Shown piece after piece: positions 51,673 through 61,874 of a stretch of DNA of 64,000 nt. Position numbers and translations under genes: made by a program. Every line of letters starts with the position of its first letter. The stretch's first letter is position 1. Under the pieces are notes generated by a model, which was not told the origin of the DNA, made no database searches, and saw nothing but the letters and a program-made list of their open reading frames with translations. Source of the DNA: Nonomuraea indica (GTDB lineage: Bacteria > Actinomycetota > Actinomycetes > Streptosporangiales > Streptosporangiaceae); NCBI RefSeq assembly GCF_002850745.1, contig NZ_KZ559468.1, forward strand, positions 601,119 to 665,118. Reading direction: 5' to 3'.

Positions 51673-52286
51673 GTGAGGCACGCCGTGGTGGTCGTCGGGC
51701 CCGGTCTGACCGCCGATCCGGCCCTGCTCGACGAGACGGCCGGACGCGAGTTCGCGGCCCTCGGAGTCCGCGGTACGGTCGCGCACGCCGCCGACGCGGC
51801 TCAGTTCCTGGCGCACGTCCGCGCCACCACGTCCCCGGACCCGGCGACGACCCCCGGCGGTCCGCGCGGCTCGCGGGGCCGGGCGGTCGTGGCCGTCCCC
51901 GGGCCCGTCCCCGGGGCGCGGTCCCTCATGACGGCGGCGATGGGCCCGGTCGTGTGGCTGGACCTGGCCCGGGTGGACGACGCCGAGGCGGGGGAGGGCG
52001 GCTCCCACCTGCACGGGCTCGGCATCGAGGGGCTGCCCTGGGCGATCAGGCACGCCGTCGGCCGCCTCGCCTGGCCGCGCCGCCGCGTCCCGACCTGCAC
52101 GGCTGGCAGGCCACCACCGCCGACGTGGCCGCGGGACTGCGCGCCCTGGACGGCCTGGACGTCCCCGTGAACGTGACATTTCTGGAAATGTCCGGCGACC
52201 ACTTCGCCGTGATCGACCCTCGCACCCCCATCTGGCACGCCACCGCCCGAGCCGTCCTCGGCGAAACCCCCGACTCCCCACGCTGA
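51673..52286 (+). pseudogene. Frameshifted, partly deleted alpha/beta-hydrolase-like gene
   Basis: The first ~135 residues (frame of 51673) read smoothly to [16 protein letters not shown] and then turn into shadow-like sequence. From about 52080 the reading continues in another frame as [16 protein letters not shown] through [18 protein letters not shown]. This resembles the C-terminal catalytic-His segment of alpha/beta hydrolases (DHF-VIDP). The nucleophile GxSxG core expected between the two is missing. So the locus looks like a decayed gene with a frameshift and internal deletion at about 52075-52090. A sequencing error cannot explain the missing core. Confidence 0.5.
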
Positions 52287-52392
52287 CCACCCCGGCAAGG
52301 GGGTTCCGCCTCGCGCCCGGGATCCGCGCGTGACACCGTCCTACGGCTATGATCATTCGATTTCGGATGCGCGTACAGGGACGGAGACAGCC

Positions 52393-55300
52393 GTGGGCAT
52401 TCGCGTCGGCGCAGGCGGCGCCGCTGGGCGACTGGGTCTTTTCAAGGCCGCCAACGGATTCTTCCGCGGAGCGTCCAGCCGGGACGCGATGTTCATCACT
52501 CTGGCCAGCGTCAACGCACTGATCTGGATGATCTACCGGCCGTGGCGTTATGTCACGAAACCGATCAAGCGCCGGATCACCAGGGCCGATCCGGTCGACG
52601 TCGCGTCTGGAGAGGTGGTGCTGACGCAGACCGACGTGGAGTTACCGGGATTCGTGCCTCTGGTGCTGGGGCGTACACACGTGTCCTCGTACCGGGGCGG
52701 GGGATGGTTCGGCCGCTCGTGGGCGTCCACCGTCGACCAGCGTCTGGTGGTCGGCGAGGGCGAGGTCCTCTACGCCTCGGCTGACGGCATGGTGCTCCTC
52801 TATCCTCTTCCGGCCGCCGGATCGACGACCGTGTCCGAGGAGGGCCCCCGGATGCCGCTGGCACGGGCCGGTGACGCCTTCACCATCACCGATCCGGAGT
52901 CGGGCCACCTGCTGCACTTCGCGCCCAGGCCGGGATACGAGGGCGCCGGGGCAGGTGCGCGTACCTTGCCCCTGATCGCTGTCACGGACCGCAACGGGCA
53001 TCGCATCGACATCGACCATCGCGACGACGGCTCGCCGGCCCACATTCGCAGCTCGTCCGGTCACCGGATAGCCGTGGACTGCGAGCAGGGACGCGTCCGC
53101 GTGCTGCGCCTGGTGTCGGGGCTGAACGCCGAAGCGGTCGACCACGTCCTCGTCCGTTACGGGTACGACGAGGAAGGCCGGCTGTCCGAGGTGACGAACT
53201 CCTCCGGGCTGCCGCTGCGCTTCTCCTATGACCCGGAAGGACGCCTCGCCGGCTGGGCCGACCGGGACGGCTGCTGGTACCGGTATCGCTACGACGCCGA
53301 CGGGCGGTGCGTGCGCACCAAGGGGTCGGGCGACTGCCTGAACGCCGCTTTCGCCTATGCCGACTCTCGAACGGTGATGACCGACTCGCTCGGCCACATC
53401 ACGACGTTCGACCTGAACGACCGTGGCCAGGTGGTCACCGTCACGGATCCGCTGGGCCATTCCGTCCACCGCGAATGGGACGGACGTGATCGGTTGCTTG
53501 CCGCCACCGATCCGCTGGGCCGGACTGTTCGCCACGCGTACGACGAACGCGGCAACCTGACCGCGATCACCAGGCCCGACGGCCGCCGGGCCGAGGTCAC
53601 CCACAACGCACTCGATCTCCCGACCGTGATCACTGAGGCCGACGGATCCGTCTGGCGGCAGGAGTACGACCATCGGGGCAATCTGGTCGCGCGGATCGAC
53701 GCGCTCGGCGCCGTCACCCGCTACGGCTACGACGAGCGGGGTGGTCTGGTCCATGTCACCGACGCACTGGGTAACGTGACGCGGGTGACCGTCAACGACG
53801 CGGGTCTGCCCACCGTCGTGACTGACCCGGCCGGAGCCGTCACCCGGTACACCTACGATGAGTTCGGGCGCCTGTCGGCGGTGACGGACCCCGTCGGAGG
53901 TGTCACCCGATACGGGTGGACCATCGAGGGGAAGCTCTCCTGGCAGACGTCTCCCGGCGGTGCCACCGAACGATGGAGCCACGACCCCGAGGGGAACGTC
54001 ACCTCACATGTGGACGCCCAAGGCCGGGTGACCCGCACCGAGTACACCCACTTCGAGCTGGTCTCCGCGCTCGTCTCCGCCGACGGTGCGCGGCTGGAGT
54101 TCTCCTACGACAGCGAGCTGCGGCTCACTTCGGTCACCGACCCGAAGGGCCAGGTCTGGCGCTACGAGTACGACGCGGCCGGGCGCCTGACCCGGGAGAT
54201 CGACTTCAACGGCCGGGAGCTCACCTACACCCTCGACGCGGCCAGCCGGGTCACGGCGAGGGCCAACGGCGCCGGGCAGACCATCCGCTACACCTATGAC
54301 GTGCTGGACAACGTCGTCCGGCGAGCCGGCGACGACGGCGCGGACACGGTTTTCGCGTACGACCTGATGGGCCGCCTCGTCCACGCCGGCAACGCCGAGG
54401 CGGACCTGGTTCTGCACCGCGACGCGCTGGGGCAGGTCCTCACCGAGATCTGCAACGGCCGAGCCCTGCACGCCCGCTATGACAGCCTCGGGCGGCGGAC
54501 CTGGCGCCGCACCCCGTCCGGTGCCGAGACGACGTGGCACTACGGTCGCACCCATCAGCCGGTGGCACTTCACCTCGGGCCACTCGAACTCCGGTGGCGC
54601 CACGACGGAGCCGGCCGCGAGACCTCGCAGGCCATCGGCCATGGCGCCACGCTGACGCGGCACTGGGACGCCGACCACCGCCTCGGCGCGCAGACGTTGT
54701 GGGGGGCGGTGCCCGCCGCCACGGGCGCTCAGCAGACCGGAGCGGCGCCCCGGCGTCTCCACCGTACCTACGCCTACCGATCGGACGGCCTCCTGGTCGG
54801 CATCCACGACGAACGGACCGGTTCGCAGACCTTCGAGCTCGATGACGCCGGCCGGATCACCGTCCTTCGCGCCCGCCGGGGAACCGAGCGTTACTCCTAC
54901 GACGCGGCGGGAAACCTGACTCAGGCGACCTGGCCTGGCGCCGGCGAAGGCACGGCCGAGGCCGAGCTGATCGGCGCCCGGGAGTACTCGGGCACCCTTC
55001 TCCGCCGCGCCGGCCGAGCCGTGTTCGACCATGACGAGCAGGGCCGGGTGGTGCGTCGCCGGGACGGGACGTCCGGGCAGGTCCGTGAATGGCGGTACGC
55101 CTGGGACGCCGACGACCGGCTCGTCGAGGTGATCACTCCCGAGGGCCGGTGCTGGCGATACGTGTACGACCCGCTCGGACGGCGCATCGCCAAGCAGCGG
55201 CTCGCCGAGGACGGTCGAGCCGTCGCAGAGCGGATCGACTTCGCCTGGGACGACGTGGTCCTGGCCGAGCAGACTCGCACCGTCTGGCGCGGGACCGGTA

Positions 55301-56121
55301 CGGAGCGCCGGACCACGAGCTGGGAGTACGAGCCCGGCAGCTTCCGGCCGCTGGCGCAGGCCGACCGCCACGAATCGCGTGATGCGTCACAGGAGTGGGC
55401 CGATCAGCGGTTCTACGCCATCGTCACCGACACGGCCGGCACCCCGACGGACATGGTCGACCCCACCGGCGAGATCGTCTGGCGGCGGGAGGACTCATCG
55501 TTGTGGGGCGTCGCCACCGGGACGCGAGACGACGGCGTCGACTGCCCGCTGCGCTTCGCCAACCAGTATCACGATCCCGAGACGGACCTGCACTACAACT
55601 ACCATCGCTACTACGATCCGGCCACCGCCCGCTACCTGAGCGGTGACCCCCTCGGCCTGGAAGCCTCACCCAACCCGTACGCGTACGTCGGCAACCCCTT
55701 CCACACGATCGATCCCCTCGGCCTCCTCCCCTGCGCCGCCCCTCGCCCCGACGGTCAACTCGTCCTGAGCGGCCATGGTTCGTACAAGAAGAAGAACGGG
55801 GACACGACGGTCCCGCGGGGCACCACGATCTGTTTCTACGCGCCACACGGCGCCTCCATCACCGACAGGTTGGGGAACGCCATCGAGACGGGGCGACCCG
55901 GCGTCAAGCCGGTGACCGCCTACGTGGCGGGAGATCAGGTGCCCAACTACACGCTTCACTGGCCGGGAGAGCTGGAGATCAAGGGAACACCGCAGACCGT
56001 CTTCTTCTCCAAGACCCTTTCCGAGCTGCTGCAGCCCAACATGGGCCGGGTGCACTGGGCGGCGTGCCAGTACGAGAGGGGCCACCCGAACGCCGGCCGG
56101 AAGCACATGGTGGACCTGTGA
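52393..56121 (+). CDS. RHS/YD-repeat protein with Stv-type C-terminal domain
   Basis: 1242 aa. The GTG at 52393 was chosen because GGACGGAGAC precedes it; an upstream GTG at 52330 is in frame but lacks a site, and TATGAT at 52348-52353 is a -10 candidate. A hydrophobic segment ([19 protein letters not shown]) is followed by a DUF6531-type module ([22 protein letters not shown]), about 25 YD repeats and the RHS core [19 protein letters not shown] with [17 protein letters not shown]. The variable C-terminus (about 1120-1242) reads [45 protein letters not shown] and [10 protein letters not shown] match it to the 'putative adhesin Stv' domain found at the ends of RHS and other polymorphic effectors. 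Confidence 0.88.
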   Translation: MGIRVGAGGAAGRLGLFKAANGFFRGASSRDAMFITLASVNALIWMIYRPWRYVTKPIKRRITRADPVDVASGEVVLTQTDVELPGFVPLVLGRTHVSSYRGGGWFGRSWASTVDQRLVVGEGEVLYASADGMVLLYPLPAAGSTTVSEEGPRMPLARAGDAFTITDPESGHLLHFAPRPGYEGAGAGARTLPLIAVTDRNGHRIDIDHRDDGSPAHIRSSSGHRIAVDCEQGRVRVLRLVSGLNAEAVDHVLVRYGYDEEGRLSEVTNSSGLPLRFSYDPEGRLAGWADRDGCWYRYRYDADGRCVRTKGSGDCLNAAFAYADSRTVMTDSLGHITTFDLNDRGQVVTVTDPLGHSVHREWDGRDRLLAATDPLGRTVRHAYDERGNLTAITRPDGRRAEVTHNALDLPTVITEADGSVWRQEYDHRGNLVARIDALGAVTRYGYDERGGLVHVTDALGNVTRVTVNDAGLPTVVTDPAGAVTRYTYDEFGRLSAVTDPVGGVTRYGWTIEGKLSWQTSPGGATERWSHDPEGNVTSHVDAQGRVTRTEYTHFELVSALVSADGARLEFSYDSELRLTSVTDPKGQVWRYEYDAAGRLTREIDFNGRELTYTLDAASRVTARANGAGQTIRYTYDVLDNVVRRAGDDGADTVFAYDLMGRLVHAGNAEADLVLHRDALGQVLTEICNGRALHARYDSLGRRTWRRTPSGAETTWHYGRTHQPVALHLGPLELRWRHDGAGRETSQAIGHGATLTRHWDADHRLGAQTLWGAVPAATGAQQTGAAPRRLHRTYAYRSDGLLVGIHDERTGSQTFELDDAGRITVLRARRGTERYSYDAAGNLTQATWPGAGEGTAEAELIGAREYSGTLLRRAGRAVFDHDEQGRVVRRRDGTSGQVREWRYAWDADDRLVEVITPEGRCWRYVYDPLGRRIAKQRLAEDGRAVAERIDFAWDDVVLAEQTRTVWRGTGTERRTTSWEYEPGSFRPLAQADRHESRDASQEWADQRFYAIVTDTAGTPTDMVDPTGEIVWRREDSSLWGVATGTRDDGVDCPLRFANQYHDPETDLHYNYHRYYDPATARYLSGDPLGLEASPNPYAYVGNPFHTIDPLGLLPCAAPRPDGQLVLSGHGSYKKKNGDTTVPRGTTICFYAPHGASITDRLGNAIETGRPGVKPVTAYVAGDQVPNYTLHWPGELEIKGTPQTVFFSKTLSELLQPNMGRVHWAACQYERGHPNAGRKHMVDL

Positions 56122-56163
56122 CGCACGTTCCCGGCCTCAGCCTCTCCACCTCGCCGCATCAGG

Positions 56164-56643
56164 TCAGCTCATGACGGAGCTCGTGGCGATGAGCGTCGCC
56201 TGGTCGAGCCCGCGCAGGGCGGCCTGCCGGATGGCGGGGGCCAGTGCCGCGCCCAGCCCTCCGGCCGCCAGGGACTGCGCGAGCGCCGCGGCCGTGAGAC
56301 CGTACTGCAGGATCGTGACGCCCTTGTGTGCGAGCACGATCCCGCCGGAGATCTTCAGCGCGAGTCCGACGACCTGGCTGCCGGTGCTGGCGTCGCCGAG
56401 GTTGCCGTGCGGTCCGTCGGGCCGGGTGAAGTGCTCGTGCATGGCGGTGACGCCGTCGCCCTCGCTGGTGACGACCACCCGGTCGACCTCCGACTTCGCC
56501 GCTGCCAGATGTTCTCTCATGCGGGCGCCGTGCTGGTCGTAGGCGCAGCCCATCTGGTCGAGGACGTCCTCGTCCCCGTCGGGGAATGGCGGGCCGAGGA
56601 ACAGACAGACCGGGGTCAGGCTCGCGGGGAGCTGCATGCTCAT
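56164..56643 (-). CDS. CpnT-N/WXG100-like type VII secretion-associated protein
   Basis: 159 aa, ATGA overlap with the preceding gene. LPASLTPVCLFLGPPFPDGDEDVLDQMGCAYDQHGARM resembles the N-terminal helical WXG100-like domain of CpnT-type type VII substrates (WPxGDED pattern). Two Ala/Gly-rich hydrophobic segments (VVGLALKISGGIVLAHKGVT; AALAQSLAAGGLGAAL) follow. It is the last gene of the three-gene minus-strand set and converges on the RHS gene. Probably a chaperone- or partner-like exported component; no toxin motif is seen. Confidence 0.7.
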   Translation of the reverse strand: MSMQLPASLTPVCLFLGPPFPDGDEDVLDQMGCAYDQHGARMREHLAAAKSEVDRVVVTSEGDGVTAMHEHFTRPDGPHGNLGDASTGSQVVGLALKISGGIVLAHKGVTILQYGLTAAALAQSLAAGGLGAALAPAIRQAALRGLDQATLIATSSVMS

Positions 56644-56975
56644 GACGCCTCTCCCTCCGCTCGCAGTGACTGCAGGTCCTTGGCGGTCGCCTCCTCCGCG
56701 GCACGGCCCGTGGCGGCCATCTGTCTCATGCCGTGGGGATATCCGGTGTAGGTGGCCAGATTCTGTTCCAGACACGATGCGTGGATGGCGGCTATGGCCG
56801 CGTAGCATGCGCCGATCGCCTGCCCGAGCTGGTTGTTGACGCCCCAGGGCACTCCGCAGGACGCCATCCGCGCCTGGAAGTCGCGAAACTCCGCCAGGGC
56901 CCTGCCGTGCGCCATACCGACGTCTTCGCCCGACCGGGCCAGACGTCCCCAGTCGGTTTTGAGTCGCGTGCCCAT
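56640..56975 (-). CDS. WXG100-like small protein
   Basis: 111 aa, all-helical. The central turn VPWGVNNQLGQAIGACY corresponds to the PWG-x(3-6)-G-x-x-F/I-x-x-x-Y pattern of actinobacterial ESX-type proteins, though the strict W-x-G is altered. It sits between a YbaB-like and a CpnT-N-like gene, the usual order for type VII effector loci. Overlaps the downstream gene by 4 nt. Confidence 0.72.
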   Translation of the reverse strand: MGTRLKTDWGRLARSGEDVGMAHGRALAEFRDFQARMASCGVPWGVNNQLGQAIGACYAAIAAIHASCLEQNLATYTGYPHGMRQMAATGRAAEEATAKDLQSLRAEGEAS

Positions 56976-57001
56976 GCCTTCTCAGCCTCCTGTCCCGGCG
57001 C

Positions 57002-57775
57002 TCACCGCGGCCGGATGCTTCCCATCAGATCGTTGATCCCCTCACCGTAGGCACGCAGCTGGGCCATGGTGTCCGTCCACAGCTCGCTGATCCGGGCGTC
57101 GACCACCTCAGGGTCGAGCCCCGCAGCCTTGCGCCGTTCGCGAAGTCCGTCGTCCAGCCGGTCCAGGGCCGCGTTCACCGCCGCCAGAACGTGATCCTCG
57201 AGTTCCGGCGTCCCACGCATGGCCTGCGGGCGGATCGACAGCGAGACCACTCGCGGTCCCGCCGAGCAGGACGCACTGACCCAGCCGCCGGGTGAGGCCG
57301 CCTCGCTCACCACCGCCTCGGCGTGAGCGTCTCCGGCCGCGCCGATGGCCTCCAGCAGATCGGCCAGCTTGCCGAACATGCCGCCGAACTCCATGGTGGG
57401 CACGTGGGCGGAGATCCCGGCGTGCCGCTGAAGCTCGGTCACGCTGCCGGCGATCGAATTCGTCGCCCGGCTCATCCGCTGGCTCAGATCCTCGCCGATC
57501 TCCCGCATCTCGCGGGCGAGCGCCAGCGGATCGACGTCCGGGAGGGCGGCCTCGCCGGCCTGCTCGGCGCGGAAGTCCTCCAGCGCCGCATTGGTCGCCA
57601 CGGTCAGCGACTCGGCGAGCTCGCGCGGGTCCGAGCGCAACAGCCGGGGCGGCACGCTCACCGACGCGATGCGGTTCGTCGCCACGGCCACGGTGACGCC
57701 GCTTCGATTGGCCTCACCGCCGGTGTGCACGTGACCGCGCGGCTGAGGGGCCTGCGGCCCATGCGAACCAAGCAC
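57002..57775 (-). CDS. YbaB/EbfC-family protein with duplicated domain
   Basis: 257 aa from the GTG at 57775 (GGAG 7 nt upstream); a GTG at 57730 is also possible. The C-terminal half carries a YbaB-type nucleoid-associated fold (WVSASCSAGPRVVSLSIRPQ through DHVLAAVNAALDRLDDGLRE). The N-terminal half reads as a weaker second copy (IASVSVPPRLLRSDPRELAE; SLTVATNAALEDFRAEQ). Such proteins are routinely the first gene of actinobacterial type VII/polymorphic-toxin cassettes. It lies 26 bp upstream of the WXG100-like gene. Confidence 0.75.
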   Translation of the reverse strand: MLGSHGPQAPQPRGHVHTGGEANRSGVTVAVATNRIASVSVPPRLLRSDPRELAESLTVATNAALEDFRAEQAGEAALPDVDPLALAREMREIGEDLSQRMSRATNSIAGSVTELQRHAGISAHVPTMEFGGMFGKLADLLEAIGAAGDAHAEAVVSEAASPGGWVSASCSAGPRVVSLSIRPQAMRGTPELEDHVLAAVNAALDRLDDGLRERRKAAGLDPEVVDARISELWTDTMAQLRAYGEGINDLMGSIRPR

Positions 57776-57893
57776 CTTCCGGCTCCACCCAGTCGTTGGA
57801 CGAACTGCCGCTCGTAGCGTAAGGGAAATAATCTTGGGCCGTAACCGGAGCACGCGCCTCCCCTGCCGGGATCCCCGCCACCCCGGCCGCCGG

Positions 57894-58613
57894 TCAGGGC
57901 GCGGACCCGGCCGCCGCGTACGGCTCGCCCGCGTGCAGGACGACCTGGGCGAACCGGGCCGCCACCTCCCGCCAGACCGGCGTGGAGACGGGCTCGTCCG
58001 CCACCGCCCGCGCGTACACCTCGTCCGGGTCGAAGCCGTCCACCTCCCACGTGCGGATGCGCTCCGGCAGCACCTCCGGGTGGAACTGCACCCCCCAGGC
58101 CCGCGCGCCGACCCGGAACGCCTGGTACGGGCAGGCGGCCGTCTCGGCCAGCCAGACCGCCCCCGGCGGCAGCGCGGTGATCGCGTCCACGTGGTGCTCG
58201 ATGGCCGGGACCACGCCGGGCAGGTCGCGGAACAGCGGGTCGTCCGCCGCCTCGGGCCGGAGGGTGACCGGCACGCTGCCGTTCTCGGGCGCGCCCGCGT
58301 CGCCCATGACCGCGCCGCCCGCCACCTCGGCGACCATCTGCCCGCCCAGGCAGATGCCGAAGAACGGGACGTCACGGGCCAGCGCCTCGGCCACGAGGGT
58401 GCGCGTCGGCGCCAGCCAGGGCGCGCGGTCGTCCTCGCTGGGCAGGTAGCCGCCGCCCATCATGATCATGGCGTCGTGCCGGAGGGTGCCGGGCACGGCC
58501 GCGCCGTCGTAGGCGTGGACCACGTCCAGCCGCAGCCCCGCCTCCTCCAGCCAGCCGCCGAACCGGCCGGGGCCGCCGCTGCGGCTGTTCTGCACGACCA
58601 GGACCTCACCCAT
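57894..58613 (-). CDS. Class I glutamine amidotransferase
   Basis: 239 aa. The nucleophile Cys is in FFGICLGGQMVAEVAGG and the His-Glu pair in GVQFHPEVLP. VVQNSRSGGPGRFGGWLEEAG opens the protein and MIMMGGGYLPSEDD is the oxyanion-side loop. It belongs to the GuaA-N/GATase1-like stand-alone group that acts on gamma-glutamyl or small amide substrates. The ATG at 58613 was chosen over the long frame that extends upstream, which is antisense to the neighbouring membrane-protein gene. It does not appear to form an operon with the YbaB-like gene. Confidence 0.9.
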   Translation of the reverse strand: MGEVLVVQNSRSGGPGRFGGWLEEAGLRLDVVHAYDGAAVPGTLRHDAMIMMGGGYLPSEDDRAPWLAPTRTLVAEALARDVPFFGICLGGQMVAEVAGGAVMGDAGAPENGSVPVTLRPEAADDPLFRDLPGVVPAIEHHVDAITALPPGAVWLAETAACPYQAFRVGARAWGVQFHPEVLPERIRTWEVDGFDPDEVYARAVADEPVSTPVWREVAARFAQVVLHAGEPYAAAGSAP

Positions 58614-58783
58614 CACAGCTCTCCAACCTGCCGGTGTCCGTACCGGCCCTCGTCGCGGGTACCGCTCCCGTGATGGACCGCATGGTCGGGCCCATGGGGA
58701 TCTCGTGGCGGACCGCGCCGGGGCGGGGGAGCGGACCCGCCGTCCGGCCGTGCCCGCGGCGGGTTGCCAGGCCTGCTCCGCCG

Positions 58784-59380
58784 TCACTCGCGATGCATCG
58801 GCCGGGTGACGTCCTCGGACCCCGGCGACGACGGGTACGGCGGTGGCGGCGCGCTGCCGGGCCCGCCCGTGGGGCCACCCGGCGGCATCACGCTCTGCGG
58901 ACCGCTCCGGTAGCCGGGCGCGGGCCCGTGGGGAGCCCCGTAGCCGTGTCCGGGCGTGACGACGGGGGGCCGCGCGGCCCGCCAGCGCGCCGGGAACGCC
59001 GACGCCACCAGCAGCGCCACTCCGAGCACCAGCATCATCCACGTGTAGAGCAGCGTCCGGAAGCCGAGCCCGAGCACGCCGGTGAACACCTCGTCGGGCA
59101 TGACGCGCACGCCCGACAGCTCCAGCAGCGGCACGAACCCGACGACGGTGCAGGCCAGCCCGCCCAGCAGCGAGGCCACGGGCGACAGCCGCGAGCCCAG
59201 CAGGAACGCCAGCAGCACCGCGGCGACCACGAGCCCGGCGAAGCCCGGTGCGGAGAGCTGGAGGGACCGCTGGTAGGACAGGGTCACCTCGCCGACGCCG
59301 TACATCAGCGCGAGGACGGCCAGGGGCGGCAGCAGGACGCCGGCGACCAGGCCGAGCACGTGACGCACGCTGTTGGACAT
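58784..59380 (-). CDS. Uncharacterised membrane protein with Pro/Gly-rich tail
   Basis: 198 aa. Four TM helices are evident: HVLGLVAGVLLPPLAVLALM, FAGLVVAAVLLAFLLGS, LLGGLACTVVGFVPLLEL and TWMMLVLGVALLVASAF. About 60 cytosolic residues rich in Pro, Gly and Ser then end VTRPMHRE. Similar proteins are widespread in actinobacteria, without known function. It has no clear neighbours in an operon. Confidence 0.75.
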   Translation of the reverse strand: MSNSVRHVLGLVAGVLLPPLAVLALMYGVGEVTLSYQRSLQLSAPGFAGLVVAAVLLAFLLGSRLSPVASLLGGLACTVVGFVPLLELSGVRVMPDEVFTGVLGLGFRTLLYTWMMLVLGVALLVASAFPARWRAARPPVVTPGHGYGAPHGPAPGYRSGPQSVMPPGGPTGGPGSAPPPPYPSSPGSEDVTRPMHRE

Positions 59381-59418
59381 CGTTGCCGACCCCCGTCATC
59401 CGGTTGCGGGCCACCAAC

Positions 59419-60423
59419 CTACCGCGTGGACTCCCGGACGACGAGATCCGGTTGGAACATGATCTGCTGGTGCGCGTGCGTGTCAGGATTGTCGCACTCG
59501 TCCAGCAGCAGTTCGGTGGCCACCCGTCCCAGCTTGTACGTGGGCTGCCGCACCGACGACAGCGACACCGTGGAGGCCGAGGCGAAGTCGATGTCGTCGT
59601 ACCCGATCAGCGAGACGTCGTCGGGCACCCTCACCCCCGCCTGCAGCAGCCCTCGCAGCACGCCCAGCGCGAGCAGGTCGTTGGCGCAGAACAGCGCGTC
59701 GGGCAGCGAACGGTCGGCGAGCAGCTTCTCGGCGGCCTGCTGGCCCGCCCTCGCCGTCATCGCCGGCATCGCGAGTTCGAGGAGGTCGCCGGGGTCGCGG
59801 CCGGCGGCGGCGAGTGCCTGCTCGGCGCCGCGCCGCCGGTCCTGGCACTGCCGGATCGCGGCCGGGCCGCCGACGTAGCCGAGGCGGTCGGCCCCGCCGC
59901 CCAGCAGGTGGGAGACCGCCATCGCGCCGCCGGTCACGTCGTTGACCGCCACGGCGCACTGGCCCGACCGCTCGGCCGGATGGTCCACCAGCACCACGCT
60001 GATGCCGCGCTCGCGCAGCCGGTCGAGCCGGGCGCCGTCCTCGTCGGACGGGGTGATGAGCACGCCGCGCACCCGCTGCTCGGCGAAGACGAGCAGGTTG
60101 CGCTCCTCCTTCATCCTGCTGCCGGAGGAGTTGCCGAGGATGACGGCGTAGCCGCGCTCGCTGGCCACGTCCTCCACGCCGGCCGCCACGTCGGTGAAGA
60201 ACGGGTTGCCGATGTCGATCACCGACAGTCCGATGGTGCGGCTGTGCCCGGCCCGCAGCGTGGAGGCCGAGCCGTGCCGGACGAACCCGAGGTCCCTGAT
60301 CGCCGCCTCGACGCGGGCGCGGGTGTCGCCGGCCACCTTCTCGGGGCGGTTGAGCACGTTGGACACGGTGCCGGGGGACACCCCGGCCCTGGCCGCGACG
60401 TCCTTGATGCTCACTGTCCCCAT
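59419..60423 (-). CDS. LacI-family regulator of the rhamnose genes
   Basis: 334 aa. The HTH is VSIKDVAARAGVSPGTVSNVLNRPEKVA and the effector domain has FCANDLLALGVLRGLLQ and IGYDDIDFASASTVSLSSVRQP. It overlaps the 3' end of rhaB by 13 nt and so is co-transcribed with the kinase. CG-centred operators of the AAAACGT type lie in the rhaB/rhaM intergenic region. Rhamnose regulation is inferred from context. Confidence 0.92.
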   Translation of the reverse strand: MGTVSIKDVAARAGVSPGTVSNVLNRPEKVAGDTRARVEAAIRDLGFVRHGSASTLRAGHSRTIGLSVIDIGNPFFTDVAAGVEDVASERGYAVILGNSSGSRMKEERNLLVFAEQRVRGVLITPSDEDGARLDRLRERGISVVLVDHPAERSGQCAVAVNDVTGGAMAVSHLLGGGADRLGYVGGPAAIRQCQDRRRGAEQALAAAGRDPGDLLELAMPAMTARAGQQAAEKLLADRSLPDALFCANDLLALGVLRGLLQAGVRVPDDVSLIGYDDIDFASASTVSLSSVRQPTYKLGRVATELLLDECDNPDTHAHQQIMFQPDLVVRESTR

Positions 60424-61778
60424 CGCCGTTCCCGTGGTTCGTAGGTGCGCACGTCAGCGCTCCGCCGTACCAGATCCCGCATCTGCGCCAGGTCGCCGAC
60501 CAGGCCGCGCGCCCGTGCCTGCACGAGCGCGTTGCCGAGCGCGGTCGCCTCGACGGGCCCGGCGACCACCGGCAGCCCTGTCGCGTCGGCCGTCAGCCGG
60601 CACAGCAGCTCGTTGCGTGACCCGCCACCGACCAGGTGCACGACCTCGACCCGCCGCCCGCTCAGCCGGGTGGCGTCGGCGACGGCCCGCTGGTAGGCGA
60701 GAGCGAGGCTCTGCAGGATGCATCGTACGGCCTGCGCCCGGTCGCGCGGTGCGGGCTGCCCGGTGCGGGCGCAGTAGGCGGCGATCCGGGCGGGCATGTC
60801 GCCGGGCGGCAGGAACGACGGGTCGTCCGGGTCGATGACCGTGTCGATCCGGGCCCGCCCGGCCTCGGCCAGCAGGGGCCCCAGGTCGGGGGAGCCCCAG
60901 ACGCGCAGGCACTCCTGCAGGATCCACAGGCCCATGACGTTGCGCAGGTAGCGGGTGGTGCCGTCGACGCCGGCCTCGTTGGTGAAGTTCGCCACGCGGC
61001 TCTCCTCGGTGAGCACCGGAGCCGGCAGCTCCACGCCGACCAGCGACCAGGTGCCGCAGGAGATGTAGGCGAAGGCGGGCGTGGAGGCGGGCACGGCCAC
61101 CACGGCCGAGGCGGTGTCGTGCGAGGCGACCCGGGCCACCGCTGCGGTGTAACCGGTCTCCTCGGCCACGTCCGGGCGCAGCGGCCCCGCCGGCCCCTCG
61201 GTGACGGGCGGCAGGACGCGGCGGGGCAGGTCGAGCCGGTCGACGAGGTCCCACGCCCAGTCGCGGCGCGTCACGTCGTACAGGCCGGTCGTGGAGGCGT
61301 TGGTCCGTTCGGCCCCGATGTCGCCGGTCAGCCAGTACGCGAGCAGGTCGGGGATCATCAGCAGGGTCGCGGCCCGGTCGAGCAGCCCGTCGCGGCTGTC
61401 GCACAGGAGCTGGTTGACCGTGTTGAACGGCAGGAACTGCAGCCCGGTCACCTCGTAGGGGTCCACCCGTTCGGTGAGGCCCGCCGTGCGGCCGTCGCGG
61501 TAGTGCACCGGGTTGCCGACGAGCCTGCCGTCACCGTCGAGCAGCCCGTAGTCCACGGCCCAGGAGTCGATGCCGATCGACTCGGCCGGCCCCGCGCGGC
61601 GCAGCCCGTCGAGGATCTCCCGGTACAGGCCGAGCACGTCCCAGTGCAGGGTGCCCGCCACGCGGACCGGCCGGTTGGCGAAGCGGTGCGCCTCGGTCAG
61701 CTCGACCTTCTCGTCCGTGATGTCGGCGGTCATCACCCGCCCGCTCGAAGCGCCCATGTCCACAGCGGTGAATCGCAT
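60411..61778 (-). CDS. rhaB: Rhamnulokinase
   Basis: 455 aa, FGGY family. Phosphorylates L-rhamnulose to L-rhamnulose-1-phosphate. FTAVDMGASSGRVMTADI opens the ATPase fold; IGIDSWAVDYGLLD, NFTNEAGVDGTTRYLRNVMGLWILQE and VVHLVGGGSRNELLCRLTADATG are rhamnulokinase signatures. The ATG at 61778 was preferred; a TTG at 61799 lies inside the LacI operator. First gene of the minus-strand rhaB-lacI unit, divergent from rhaMID. Confidence 0.94.
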   Translation of the reverse strand: MRFTAVDMGASSGRVMTADITDEKVELTEAHRFANRPVRVAGTLHWDVLGLYREILDGLRRAGPAESIGIDSWAVDYGLLDGDGRLVGNPVHYRDGRTAGLTERVDPYEVTGLQFLPFNTVNQLLCDSRDGLLDRAATLLMIPDLLAYWLTGDIGAERTNASTTGLYDVTRRDWAWDLVDRLDLPRRVLPPVTEGPAGPLRPDVAEETGYTAAVARVASHDTASAVVAVPASTPAFAYISCGTWSLVGVELPAPVLTEESRVANFTNEAGVDGTTRYLRNVMGLWILQECLRVWGSPDLGPLLAEAGRARIDTVIDPDDPSFLPPGDMPARIAAYCARTGQPAPRDRAQAVRCILQSLALAYQRAVADATRLSGRRVEVVHLVGGGSRNELLCRLTADATGLPVVAGPVEATALGNALVQARARGLVGDLAQMRDLVRRSADVRTYEPRERRWGQ

Positions 61779-61783
61779 CCTAC

Positions 61784-61801
61784 GATTAAAACGTATCAAT
61801 C
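61784..61801. promoter_or_regulatory. LacI-type operator near rhaB (core AAAACGTAT)
   Basis: GATTAAAACGTATCAATC is a 9+9 imperfect palindrome (7 of 9 pairs) centred on CG, 6 nt before the rhaB ATG. Probably bound by the adjacent LacI regulator. Confidence 0.65.
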
Positions 61802-61874
61802 ACAATCGCGCCATACGCCCGGTCGCCCCATTGACGCCTGCTGGCCGTAGCGCCTAGATTCCGGAAACATCCTG

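Noticed and set aside
56171-57050. Plus-strand frames beyond the second RHS gene as immunity genes
   Set aside because: They are antisense to the WXG100/CpnT-N-like genes, which have clear overlaps and ribosome-binding sites on the minus strand.
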